A stretch of DNA of 30,512 nt, taken from positions 1 to 30,512 of the forward strand of contig CABSNF010000013.1 in NCBI GenBank assembly GCA_902478995.1, in the 5' to 3' direction. Source of the DNA: an uncultured Collinsella sp. GTDB taxonomy: Bacteria; Actinomycetota; Coriobacteriia; Coriobacteriales; Coriobacteriaceae. A program made the translations under genes and the position numbers. Shown piece after piece: positions 17,126 to 24,505 of the stretch (positions are counted from its first letter, which is position 1; the number at the start of each line of letters is the position of its first letter). The notes under the pieces are model-generated. The model saw only the letters and a list, made by a program, of their open reading frames with translations. It did not search any database and had not been told where the DNA came from.

Positions 17126-17835
17126 ACGCAGATGCAATCTTTGATTTTGGCAAGCTTCTTCTCGCCGATTCCCGATACACGCATCAGATCGTCAACCGAG
17201 GCAAAAGCACCGTTCTTTGTCCGCTCATCGATAATCGACTGTGCCATGGAGGGACCGATGCCCGAGAGCGTCTGCAGTTCTGCCGCGCTTGCCGTATTGA
17301 TATTTACTAGGCCTGTTGCGCCACTCACGCCCGATGATGCGAAAGCCCCACCATCAACACCGGCTTCCGCAATGGACGTCTGCTGCTCCCCTACCGTTGG
17401 AACGTGAATCTTCTGTCCATCGACGACCTTAGATGCCCGATTGAGCCCCGTAACGTCTGCCTCAGGCGCCAGCCCGCCGGCGGCATCAATCGCCTGAGCC
17501 ACCCGCGCGCCGTCTTTGAGCCTGTATACACCGGGCGACACAACAGCGCCATCAACATCGACATAGACTTCTGCCGCGGCAGACGCCTTAGACGAAGAGC
17601 CTTCGGATGTCTTTCCGCTCGAGGCATCGCCGGATCCAGGCTCCACCAACGAGTCTGAACCGTCAGTGCGCTCAAACGACACGCCGCCGGCACCGCCGCC
17701 AAGGTTCGCCATCGCCAAGCCGCTCGCCATCGCAATGACGACCAGTATCGCCACGACCACCGCCTTATGACCGAACAGCTTGTCCGCCAAGCGGTCCATC
17801 TTTTTGACCCGTTCGTGTTGTTCGCGCTGCGCCAT
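17122..17835 (-). CDS. comEA: ComEA-like competence DNA-binding protein
   Basis: A membrane-anchored receptor for double-stranded DNA. The 237-residue protein has a short cytoplasmic start, one membrane span (about residues 25-43), a low-complexity Ser/Gly linker, an SLBB domain (VYVDVDGAVVSPGVYRL) and C-terminal paired helix-hairpin-helix motifs (VNINTASAAELQTLSGIG, then SGIGEKKLAKI). The frame is open upstream, but the ATG at 17835 has GGGAGG seven bases before it. It is the first gene of comEA-comEC-holA; comEB, found between them in Bacillus, is missing. Confidence 0.93.
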   Translation of the reverse strand: MAQREQHERVKKMDRLADKLFGHKAVVVAILVVIAMASGLAMANLGGGAGGVSFERTDGSDSLVEPGSGDASSGKTSEGSSSKASAAAEVYVDVDGAVVSPGVYRLKDGARVAQAIDAAGGLAPEADVTGLNRASKVVDGQKIHVPTVGEQQTSIAEAGVDGGAFASSGVSGATGLVNINTASAAELQTLSGIGPSMAQSIIDERTKNGAFASVDDLMRVSGIGEKKLAKIKDCICV

Positions 17836-17890
17836 AGCAAAACCTCCCAACACCATCGTGTCAGGAAAGGAACTCCGCAACAGCTACGCT

Positions 17891-17933
17891 CCAAAACCGG
17901 TTTTAGCGGTCAAACCAAAAACCGACCAAAACC
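17891..17933. repeat. Short repeats and palindrome upstream of comEA
   Basis: The plus strand has CCAAAACC at 17891 and 17926 and CCAAAAACC at 17915. The first copy is part of a perfect 12-bp palindrome AAAACCGGTTTT (17893-17904). They lie 56-98 bases upstream of the comEA start, in a 213-bp gap without genes, where a promoter must lie. A regulator-binding role is possible but unproven. Confidence 0.45.
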
Positions 17934-18003
17934 TTGCACAAATCTGTCCATTTATTCAGGCACACGTCAGCAAATGAACACTTAGCCGCAAAATGCCCAG
18001 ATA

Positions 18004-18038
18004 GCAAAAGACCGACGATGCAGGCGCATCGTCGGTCT
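18004..18038 (-). terminator. Intrinsic terminator after thiI
   Basis: AGACCGACGATGC (18009-18021) pairs perfectly with GCATCGTCGGTCT (18026-18038) around an AGGC loop, ten bases after the thiI stop. On the minus strand it is followed by TTTT then GCTAT, a short but usable T-run. It ends the mihF-gmk-rpoZ-thiI unit. Confidence 0.85.
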
Positions 18039-18048
18039 ATGCACAAAT

Positions 18049-19293
18049 TTACTCGTGATCTTGGTAAATCTCACGCGGAGCAAGCTCCGAATGTTTGCGT
18101 TTTAAGGTCTTGGGGGCCTTATACGTGTTGCTCTCGAAGTCGATGTACTCGGTCTGTTTGAGCAGGCGCTCGATCATCTCCTCGTGATCGAACAACTCCC
18201 AGGCCTCATGCACGGCATCGAGTTTAGCGTGCGTCTCGGGACGGCGCGGCATAAATAGCGTGCAGCAGTCGGGAGCGGCCTCAGTCGAGATATCGAACGT
18301 GCCGATCTCCTCGGCGCGCGCGATGATCTCCTGCTTGTCCGAACCGATGAGAGGACGGAACACGGGGATCTTCACGGCCTCGTTGACGGCCATGATGTTC
18401 TCAAGCGTTTGGGAGGCAACCTGCCCAAGTGATTCGCCCGTAACGATAGCCTTGGCACCCTCGATGTGTGCAATGCGCTCGGCAACCGAATACATAATGC
18501 GGCGATACATAATCACGCGCAGGTTGCTGGGACAGGTGACCGAAATCTCACGCTGGCAGTCGCCAAACGGCACCACGTACAGGCGGCCGATCTGGACACC
18601 CGGCTCAAGCGCACGGATGATGTCCTGCACCAAATACTCGCTCGTATCGGGCGTCTGCGGACGACCGGAGAAATGTACCGGCACGCACACCGCGCCGCGA
18701 CGCGCGAGCATCCAGGTCGCCACCGGAGAATCGATACCCGACGACAACAGCGTCACGACCTTGCCGGCAGAACCCACCGGCAGACCGCCCACGCCACGCT
18801 CGGAGCGCGCATACACGTAGACGCTACCCTGGACCACCAGTACGTGCACCATCGCATCGGGGTCGTGCATTTGAACCTTTTTATCGGGGAAGGCCTCGCA
18901 CAGTACCTCGCCCACCTGACGATTGATATCAATCGAGGTGAGCTCATAGTCGGTATTGGAGCGCTTGGCGTGCACCTTAAACGAATCGAAAGGACCAAAC
19001 TCGCGCAGCGCCTTGACGGCGGCGGCACAGTACTCCTGCGGGTCGCGGTTAGTGTGATACGCCAAAGATACACGGGCAACGCCGGGAACGGTGCGAATGA
19101 CACGCGCCGCCTCATCGGCCTGATGCTCGTTAAAGGTCACGAGGATATAACCGGAAATTCGAGACACGGCATTCACGGAAAAGGCGGCCAAGGCCGCCTT
19201 GATGTTATCCATGAGGATATGCTCAAAATGTGCGCGGTTCTTACCCTTCAGTCCAACCTCGTGATAGTGGACCAGGCAGACGCGAGCCGCCAT
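18049..19293 (-). CDS. thiI: tRNA 4-thiouridine synthase ThiI (no rhodanese domain)
   Basis: ThiI adenylates U8 of tRNA and inserts sulfur to make s4U; in some species it also serves thiamine synthesis. The 414 residues comprise the ferredoxin-like and THUMP domains (about 1-170) and the PP-loop ATPase domain with SSGIDSP (184-190), GESLGQVASQT and the late DCCTLFMPRRPETH. The C-terminal rhodanese domain of E. coli ThiI is absent, as in B. subtilis, where a dedicated cysteine desulfurase supplies sulfur. The ATG at 19293 directly abuts the rpoZ TAA. thiI after rpoZ is unusual for actinobacteria, where coaBC is common. Confidence 0.95.
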   Translation of the reverse strand: MAARVCLVHYHEVGLKGKNRAHFEHILMDNIKAALAAFSVNAVSRISGYILVTFNEHQADEAARVIRTVPGVARVSLAYHTNRDPQEYCAAAVKALREFGPFDSFKVHAKRSNTDYELTSIDINRQVGEVLCEAFPDKKVQMHDPDAMVHVLVVQGSVYVYARSERGVGGLPVGSAGKVVTLLSSGIDSPVATWMLARRGAVCVPVHFSGRPQTPDTSEYLVQDIIRALEPGVQIGRLYVVPFGDCQREISVTCPSNLRVIMYRRIMYSVAERIAHIEGAKAIVTGESLGQVASQTLENIMAVNEAVKIPVFRPLIGSDKQEIIARAEEIGTFDISTEAAPDCCTLFMPRRPETHAKLDAVHEAWELFDHEEMIERLLKQTEYIDFESNTYKAPKTLKRKHSELAPREIYQDHE

Positions 19294-19575
19294 TTAGGCT
19301 TCAGCAACCTTGTGGCCGAGCGCCTTCTCGTAACGGGCCTCGTCGTAAGAGATGTCGCCGTCGACAATCTCGTCCATAGCCATCGAGATGGTATCGGCAC
19401 CGGAAAGCCCGATGGTGATGTCATCGACATCCTGGACGGCAAGCACGCGGTTGTGCTGGCCACGCAGCATGCTATTGATGTCGCAGGCGCGCTTGGAGGC
19501 AAGCGAAGCGAGCAGGAAGCGGTTGTGATCGGTCTTCTCCAGAAGATCGTCAATGCAAGGCTTTACAACGGACAC
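19294..19575 (-). CDS. rpoZ: RNA polymerase omega subunit
   Basis: Omega helps fold and assemble the beta-prime subunit. The 93-residue protein has KPCIDDLLEKTDHNRFLLASLASKRA, matching the conserved omega start with the ASKRA helix, and a short variable tail. The start is GTG at 19575 with GAGG immediately upstream, five bases after the gmk stop. The mihF-gmk-rpoZ order is a hallmark of actinobacteria. Confidence 0.92.
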   Translation of the reverse strand: MSVVKPCIDDLLEKTDHNRFLLASLASKRACDINSMLRGQHNRVLAVQDVDDITIGLSGADTISMAMDEIVDGDISYDEARYEKALGHKVAEA

Positions 19576-19580
19576 GGACC

Positions 19581-20150
19581 TCAGTTCCTTTCATGCATAT
19601 CGAGAACGCGAACGAGTTCATCGGTCGCGCGGTCGAGATCGTCATTAACCACGACGTCGTCGTAGCGGTCGGCAAGGGCAAGCTCATCGGCGGCGTTTGC
19701 CATACGCAGCTCAATCGTCTCGGGCGTCTCGGTACCGCGACCGACTAGACGCTCGCGGAGCACCTCAAGCGAAGGCGGCTTGATAAAGATCAGCACGGCC
19801 TCGGGGAAACGCTCCTTCACCTGCAGGGCGCCCTGGACATCGATCTCCAAAATCAGAGACGCGCCCGAGGCGAGCTTGGATGTGACCTCGCTCACCAACG
19901 TGCCGTAGCAGTTACCGTGGACCTCGGCCCACTCAACAAACTCGCCGTTTGCCACGCGGCGGTCGAACTCCTCGCGCGTCAGAAAAAAGTAGTTGACGCC
20001 GTCGACCTCACCTTTGCGTGGTGCTCGCGTGGTAGCCGAAACCGTCAGGCCCAGGTTCGAGCGGCGCTCGCGCACACGAGTGACGAGCGTACCCTTGCCT
20101 GCGCCTGACGGTCCAGAAATCACAAAGAGCTTGGAATCCTGAGCGCTCAC
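19581..20150 (-). CDS. gmk: Guanylate kinase
   Basis: Converts GMP or dGMP to the diphosphate. The 189 residues contain the P-loop GPSGAGKGT (13-21), the GMP-binding segment SATTRAPRKGEVDGVNYFFL and LEIDVQGALQVK, with a short lid. The start is GTG at 20150, joined without a gap to the mihF TAA; no strong ribosome-binding site is visible, so coupling to mihF is likely. Confidence 0.96.
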   Translation of the reverse strand: MSAQDSKLFVISGPSGAGKGTLVTRVRERRSNLGLTVSATTRAPRKGEVDGVNYFFLTREEFDRRVANGEFVEWAEVHGNCYGTLVSEVTSKLASGASLILEIDVQGALQVKERFPEAVLIFIKPPSLEVLRERLVGRGTETPETIELRMANAADELALADRYDDVVVNDDLDRATDELVRVLDMHERN

Positions 20151-20459
20151 TTATTTGGTCAGCTGCTCGAGGAGCTGCTCGCGCTGACGGACGCCGAGGC
20201 CCTGGACGCGACGGGTAGCGGAGATACCGAGCTCCTCCATGATCTTGGCGGCCTTGGCCTTGCCATAACCAGGGAGAGACTCGATGAGGGTGGAAACCTT
20301 CATGCGGGAAGCGATGGGGTCATCGGAGTTGAGCACGGACTCAAGGGACTTCTCGCCCTTCTTGATCTGCTCGCGAAGCTCAGCGCGGGCGTGACGTGCG
20401 GCAGCAGCCTTCTCAAGAGCCTGCTTGCGCTGCTCATCGGTAAGCTGAGGGAGTGCCAT
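20151..20459 (-). CDS. mihF: Actinobacterial integration host factor (mIHF type)
   Basis: A nucleoid-associated DNA-binding protein unrelated to enterobacterial IHF. The 102-residue product has a Lys/Arg-rich N-terminal helix followed by a helix-two-turn-helix region (STLIESLPGYGKAKAAKIM, then GISATRRVQGLG), as in mycobacterial and Streptomyces IHF. GGAGG precedes the ATG at 20459 by six bases; a Met four codons upstream is less well placed. It begins the mihF-gmk-rpoZ-thiI unit, behind an extended -10 promoter. Confidence 0.93.
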   Translation of the reverse strand: MALPQLTDEQRKQALEKAAAARHARAELREQIKKGEKSLESVLNSDDPIASRMKVSTLIESLPGYGKAKAAKIMEELGISATRRVQGLGVRQREQLLEQLTK

Positions 20460-20503
20460 TCGTACCTCCAAGTAGTTGGGTTATATCTGATTCAATAATT
20501 GTC

Positions 20504-20512
20504 ATTTTAGCA
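20504..20512 (-). promoter_or_regulatory. Extended -10 promoter for mihF
   Basis: The minus strand reads TGCTAAAAT about 45 bases before the mihF start. It fits the same extended -10 pattern as the rpsT, rpmB, rpsO and adhE candidates. No clear -35. Confidence 0.5.
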
Positions 20513-20550
20513 CGTAGAACGTACAAAATGCCCAATCGCGGCTCCATAGG

Positions 20551-20579
20551 TTAGACGATACCCGCAAAAAGTGCAATAT
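20551..20579 (+). promoter_or_regulatory. Possible plus-strand promoter in the pyrF-mihF gap
   Basis: TTAGAC, 17 bases, CAATAT on the plus strand. A transcript starting near 20587 would contain only the hairpin at 20596-20653 and a short U-rich tail, about 74 nt in all. The hexamers are mediocre, so this could be chance in A/T-rich spacer DNA. Confidence 0.25.
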
Positions 20580-20595
20580 ACTGCGCCCAAAGTTA

Positions 20596-20653
20596 AGCCC
20601 CTGACCTGCGATTCCACACAAAGGATGGGAAAGTTTACGCAGGCACAGGGGCT
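20596..20653 (-). terminator. Long two-part hairpin after pyrF
   Basis: AGCCCCTG pairs with CAGGGGCT (8 bp) and, across a small bulge, CCTGCG pairs with CGCAGG (6 bp), closing a 27-nt loop that can itself pair weakly. It starts 45 bases after the pyrF stop, so its likeliest role is the end of the pyr operon, although the following minus-strand sequence (CTTAACTTT) is a poor T-run. On the plus strand it is followed by ATTTTGT, a better one. It may be bidirectional or part of a small plus-strand RNA. Confidence 0.6.
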
Positions 20654-20698
20654 ATTTTGTGCTAATGAAACCCAAAAGTGGTGACTTAGGGGAATCTT

Positions 20699-21415
20699 TT
20701 ACGCGACGTTTTCGACCAGCTCAGCGACGATGGCGTCAAAGGCGGCAACCGGATCGTCGGCACCGGTGATGGGACGGCCCACCACAATGTGGCTTGCGCC
20801 ACGCTCGATAGCCTGGGAAGGCGTCGCCACGCGGGACTGGTCACCTAAGGCGGCACCCACCGGACGCACACCCGGAGTCACGATCAGGGCATCAGGGCCC
20901 AGCAGCTCACGCATGTCGTGAGCCTCCATCGGCGAGCACACGATGCCATCGATGCCGTTGGCCTGAGCGAGCTTTGCCAGGCGGGCGGCCTCCTCGGCCA
21001 CGGGCGACTCGACGCCGATCTCGCTCAAGGCATCCTGATTCATGCTCGTGAGCACGGTGATGGCGACGAGCTTGGCGCGGTCCTCGCGCGCCTCCTCGGC
21101 ACCCTCGCGGCAGGCAGCGAGCATGGCGCCCGAACCCAAGCCGTGAACCGAGAGCAGGTCGGCACCGGCAAGCGAGGCCGAACGGGCGGCACCGCGAACC
21201 TGATGCGGAATATCATGGAACTTAAGGTCAAGGAAGACCTTAAAGCCCAGGTCCTTAAAGGTCTTGACGATCTCGGGGCCCTCAGCGTAATAGAGCGTCA
21301 TGCCAACCTTGAGCCAGGCGGCATGGCCCGAAAGCTCGTGGGCGAGCTCGAGCGAACGTTCACGATCGCAGTCGAGGGCGACGATTACGCGGTCGCGGGC
21401 ATCGGTCTCTAGCAT
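20699..21415 (-). CDS. pyrF: Orotidine-5'-phosphate decarboxylase
   Basis: Last step of UMP synthesis, decarboxylating OMP. The 238-residue barrel shows VIVALDCDRERSLELA, the catalytic DLKFHDIPHQV segment (D-x-K-x-x-D pattern), TVLTSMNQDAL and the phosphate-binding VTPGVRP and HIVVGRPITGADDP. This is the group I, Bacillus-like form, rather than the long form of mycobacteria. Its ATG at 21415 overlaps the pyrD stop by seven bases. Final gene of the operon. Confidence 0.96.
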   Translation of the reverse strand: MLETDARDRVIVALDCDRERSLELAHELSGHAAWLKVGMTLYYAEGPEIVKTFKDLGFKVFLDLKFHDIPHQVRGAARSASLAGADLLSVHGLGSGAMLAACREGAEEAREDRAKLVAITVLTSMNQDALSEIGVESPVAEEAARLAKLAQANGIDGIVCSPMEAHDMRELLGPDALIVTPGVRPVGAALGDQSRVATPSQAIERGASHIVVGRPITGADDPVAAFDAIVAELVENVA

Positions 21416-22332
21416 TCGAAAGCACCTACCAGCTCGTTGATGTCATTTACGCCCTGGGACTCGGCCCAGGCCTCGAGCTCATGCGCGATCTTGAGCGAAG
21501 CGCACGGATCGACGAAGTTGGCCATGCCGACCGACACGCAGGTGGCACCGGCCAGGATAAACTCAGCCGCATCCTCACCGGTCATGACACCGCCGACACC
21601 GTTGATGGGGATATCGACGGCCTGGGCAACCTCCCAGACCATGCGCACGGCGATGTGGTGGCACAGCGGGCCCGAAAGGCCGCCCTTGGGCTTGGCCACG
21701 CGGGACTTGCGGGTATGGACGTCGATGGCCATGCCCTGAATGGAGTTGATGACCGAAAGGCCGTCGGCGCCGGCAGCCTCGAGGGCCTTGGCGATCTCGG
21801 CGACGTTGACCGGCGCCATCTTCACGAACAGCGGCTTATCGGTCACCTTGCGGCAGGCAGCCATAACGGAAGAGGCGCCCTCGGGCGTGGAGCCCATGGC
21901 GGCACCGCCGGCGGCGATATTGGGGCAGCTCACGTTGATCTCGTAGCCGGCAGCCCAGGGGCACAGCTCGACATACATCTCGAGTGCGCGGACAAACTCG
22001 TCAACGGAGTGGCCGGCAACCTGACAGATGACCTGGCAGCCGTCCTTGGAGAGCTGCTCGAGCCACGGACCGGACTCGCGAGCAAAGGCGGCCACGCCGG
22101 GGTTCTGAAGGCCCACGGAGTTGATCATACCGCCGGGGATCTCGGCCATGCGGGGCGCGGGGTTACCGGGCCAGGGCTCGGCTGCGCAACCCTTGGTGGT
22201 GATGGCGCCCAGTTGGGAAACATCAAAGAAGTTCTGGAACTGCCAGCCGTAGCCAAAGGTACCGGCTGCGGTGTTGATGGGGTTTTGCATCTTGACGCCG
22301 CCGAAATCGACGGCCATGTTCACGGTACCCAC
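21409..22332 (-). CDS. pyrD: Dihydroorotate dehydrogenase B, catalytic subunit
   Basis: Oxidises dihydroorotate to orotate with FMN; in the class 1B enzyme the electrons leave through PyrK to NAD+. Visible are MQNPINTAAGTFGYG, the catalytic-cysteine loop NVSCPN, NGVGGVMTGEDAAEFILAGA and SVGMANFVDP. The start is uncertain: GTG at 22332 gives a one-base overlap with the pyrK stop (TAGTG) and has GGTGG seven bases upstream, while GTG 22323 and ATG 22317 are also in frame and would give MNMAVDFGG or MAVDFGG. pyrK immediately upstream supports the 1B class. Confidence 0.94.
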   Translation of the reverse strand: MGTVNMAVDFGGVKMQNPINTAAGTFGYGWQFQNFFDVSQLGAITTKGCAAEPWPGNPAPRMAEIPGGMINSVGLQNPGVAAFARESGPWLEQLSKDGCQVICQVAGHSVDEFVRALEMYVELCPWAAGYEINVSCPNIAAGGAAMGSTPEGASSVMAACRKVTDKPLFVKMAPVNVAEIAKALEAAGADGLSVINSIQGMAIDVHTRKSRVAKPKGGLSGPLCHHIAVRMVWEVAQAVDIPINGVGGVMTGEDAAEFILAGATCVSVGMANFVDPCASLKIAHELEAWAESQGVNDINELVGAFEC

Positions 22333-23123
22333 TAGAAGACCACCACCTTGGAAGCATCGAACACGGGGCCGCACATGCAAGCGCCCTTCATACCGTCGAC
22401 CGTCTCGACGTTGCAGGTGTTGCAGGCGCCAAAGCCACAGCTCATCATGCGCTCAAGCGACACCTCGCAGTACGCACCGGCCTCGGCGGCAGCGGCGGCG
22501 ACTTTCTTCATCATGACAGCGGGGCCGCAGCTGGCGACGTAGTCGTAGCCGCCCTCGCCGAGCAGCTCGGCGGCAGGATCGGTGCAAAAACCGTGCGTGC
22601 CGAGCGAGCCGTCGTCGGTGCAAACGTTGACCGTGGCGCCCAGCGCGCGGAACTCATCGACACCCACGGCCTTGGAAGCGGTGCCAAAGCCCAGGCACAC
22701 GTCAACATCCACGCCCTGCTCGGCAAGCATACCGGCAAGACACAGCACAGGCGGAACGCCGATGCCACCGGCGACGAGCAGGGCCTTCCTGGTGCCCTCG
22801 GGTACCATCCAGCCACGGCCACCGGGGCCCAGCAGGTTAGAGGTGGAGCCAGGGCCCATCTGGGACAAACGACGGGTATCGTCGCCCACGACGGCGTACC
22901 ACAGCTCGACGGTGCCGGCCTCGGCGTCGGCGCGGTAGTAGCTCAGGGGCACGCGAAGCAGCGAGGACGCATCGCCGGGTACGGCGATGTTCACAAACTG
23001 ACCGGGCTTGAGCGCACTTGCAAGCTTGGGGGCCGAGATGACGAGCGAGAAGATGCCGTCGGCGATCTTCTGGTTCGAGACGACCTCGAAGTCGTGCATG
23101 CGTGCAGTGGAAGGTGTGGGCAT
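22332..23123 (-). CDS. pyrK: Dihydroorotate dehydrogenase B, electron-transfer subunit
   Basis: A flavin (FAD) and [2Fe-2S] protein that passes electrons from PyrD to NAD+. The 263 residues have the ferredoxin-reductase fold: FAD domain with RVPLSYYRAD, NAD domain with LLVAGGIGVPPVLCLAG, then the C-terminal cluster site CGFGACNTC with AC and CGPVF downstream, giving the usual four cysteines. The CGPVF in place of the common DGPVF is a small variation. GGAG lies six bases before the ATG at 23123. It follows a 92-bp gap after pyrC, the only long gap inside the operon. Confidence 0.94.
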   Translation of the reverse strand: MPTPSTARMHDFEVVSNQKIADGIFSLVISAPKLASALKPGQFVNIAVPGDASSLLRVPLSYYRADAEAGTVELWYAVVGDDTRRLSQMGPGSTSNLLGPGGRGWMVPEGTRKALLVAGGIGVPPVLCLAGMLAEQGVDVDVCLGFGTASKAVGVDEFRALGATVNVCTDDGSLGTHGFCTDPAAELLGEGGYDYVASCGPAVMMKKVAAAAAEAGAYCEVSLERMMSCGFGACNTCNVETVDGMKGACMCGPVFDASKVVVF

Positions 23124-23170
23124 AGACGCTCCAATCCCCCATGCGGTTGCATGGTCAAAACGAACAGAAA

Positions 23171-23195
23171 GCGCGGCACCGCAAGGGCGCCGCGC
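23171..23195 (-). terminator. GC-rich hairpin between pyrC and pyrK
   Basis: GCGCGGCGCC pairs with GGTGCCGCGC (10 bp, one G-U) around a CTTGC loop, 21 bases after the pyrC stop, followed on the minus strand by TTTCTGTTCGTTTT. It resembles a partial terminator inside the operon and could lower expression of pyrK-pyrD-pyrF relative to pyrB-pyrC, or protect the upstream mRNA from 3' decay. Confidence 0.55.
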
Positions 23196-23215
23196 ACAAA
23201 AGCGATAAGGCTATG

Positions 23216-24505
23216 CTAGCAGATGCAGCCGTCGGCAAGCGTCTGCTTACCGCCGACAAACACATCGGTGGCACGACCGGTGAGCGTGCGGCCGGCAAAA
23301 CCGGAGTTCTCGGCGCGCGACTCGTAACCGTCCTCGCCAACCGTCCAGGTGGCGGACGCGTCGAACACGGTCAGGTCGGCAACGGAGCCCGCCTTGACCT
23401 GAACCTGGTCGAGGCCCAGGATCTCACGCGGCTTGATGGCCATGAGCTCGACCATACGGCCCATGCTCATCTTGCCCGTGTTGACCAGCTCGGTGAGTAC
23501 GAGCGACAGCGAGGTCTCGAGGCCGATCATGCCAAAGGGTGCGAGCTCGAACTCGCGGGCCTTCTCCCACGGGGTGTGCGGAGCGTGATCGGTAACGATC
23601 ACGTCGACGGTACCGTCGATGACGCCCTGACGAATGGCTTCGGCGTCCTCGTCGGTGCGCAGCGGCGGATTGACCTTGAGCGAGGTGTTGTAGGTCTCGT
23701 CCAAGTCGTTCTCGGTCAGGAACATGTGGTGCGGGGTGGCCTCGCAGGTAACCTGAACGCCAGCGGCCTTACCGGCACGCACGATCTCCAGGCCATGGGC
23801 GGTGGAGATGTGCTGGATGTGCAGCTTGGCACCGGTCAGCTTGGCGATCTCGATGTCGCGGGCGATCTGAAGCTCCTCGCCGGCGGCCGGCCAGCCCTCG
23901 AGGGCCAAACGGGTCGAGACCTTGCCCTCGTTGATCTGGCCGTGGCCGACCAGATCCTCGTCCTGGCAGTGGCTCATAAAGACCTTGCCGAACATCTTGC
24001 CGTAGTCCATGCAGCGACGGAGCATGCCCGCGCCCTGCACGCCGCGACCATCGTCGGTGAAGGCGACGGCGCCGTGGGCGACCATATCGCCCATCTCGGA
24101 CATGGCCTCGCCCTTAAGACCGCGGGTCATGGCGCCCGACGGATAGACGCGGCAGTGACCGACCTCGGCAGCACGGGACTTGACGAACTCCACGACGGTG
24201 CCGTTATCGGTGACGGGATCGGTGTTGGGCATGGAGCACACGCCGGTAAAGCCGCCCTTGGCAGCAGCGCGGGTACCGCTCTCGATGTCCTCTTTGACCT
24301 CGTAGCCGGGCTCGCGAAGGTGAACGTGCATATCCACCAGGCCGGGGACGAGGTACTTGCCGGAAAGGTCGCGGACCTCGGCTCCCTCGACGGCGAGATT
24401 CTCGCCGACCTCGGCGATCTTGTCGCCGTCAATCAGGACGTCAACGACACCGTCAAGCTCGACGGACGGGTCGATGACGTGGGCATTCTTAAGAAGCAAG
24501 GCCAT
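23216..24505 (-). CDS. pyrC: Dihydroorotase
   Basis: Cyclises carbamoyl-aspartate to dihydroorotate. The 429-residue type I amidohydrolase has the metal motif HVH in VDMHVHLREPGYE (His60, His62), MPNTDPVTDN, the later metal-ligand region HISTAHGLEIV and the catalytic-base segment VTDHAPHT. The ATG at 24505 is chosen over one five codons upstream because of GGAGGTG eight bases before it; it overlaps the pyrB end by 17 bases. All metal ligands I can place are present, so it should be active rather than a PyrB-bound pseudo-dihydroorotase. Confidence 0.95.
   Translation of the reverse strand: MALLLKNAHVIDPSVELDGVVDVLIDGDKIAEVGENLAVEGAEVRDLSGKYLVPGLVDMHVHLREPGYEVKEDIESGTRAAAKGGFTGVCSMPNTDPVTDNGTVVEFVKSRAAEVGHCRVYPSGAMTRGLKGEAMSEMGDMVAHGAVAFTDDGRGVQGAGMLRRCMDYGKMFGKVFMSHCQDEDLVGHGQINEGKVSTRLALEGWPAAGEELQIARDIEIAKLTGAKLHIQHISTAHGLEIVRAGKAAGVQVTCEATPHHMFLTENDLDETYNTSLKVNPPLRTDEDAEAIRQGVIDGTVDVIVTDHAPHTPWEKAREFELAPFGMIGLETSLSLVLTELVNTGKMSMGRMVELMAIKPREILGLDQVQVKAGSVADLTVFDASATWTVGEDGYESRAENSGFAGRTLTGRATDVFVGGKQTLADGCIC

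Noticed and set aside
20596..20653. The hairpin as SRP RNA or a known riboswitch.
   Set aside because: The SRP GGAAG-type loop motifs are absent, and it does not resemble any riboswitch core I know; a terminator explains most of it.
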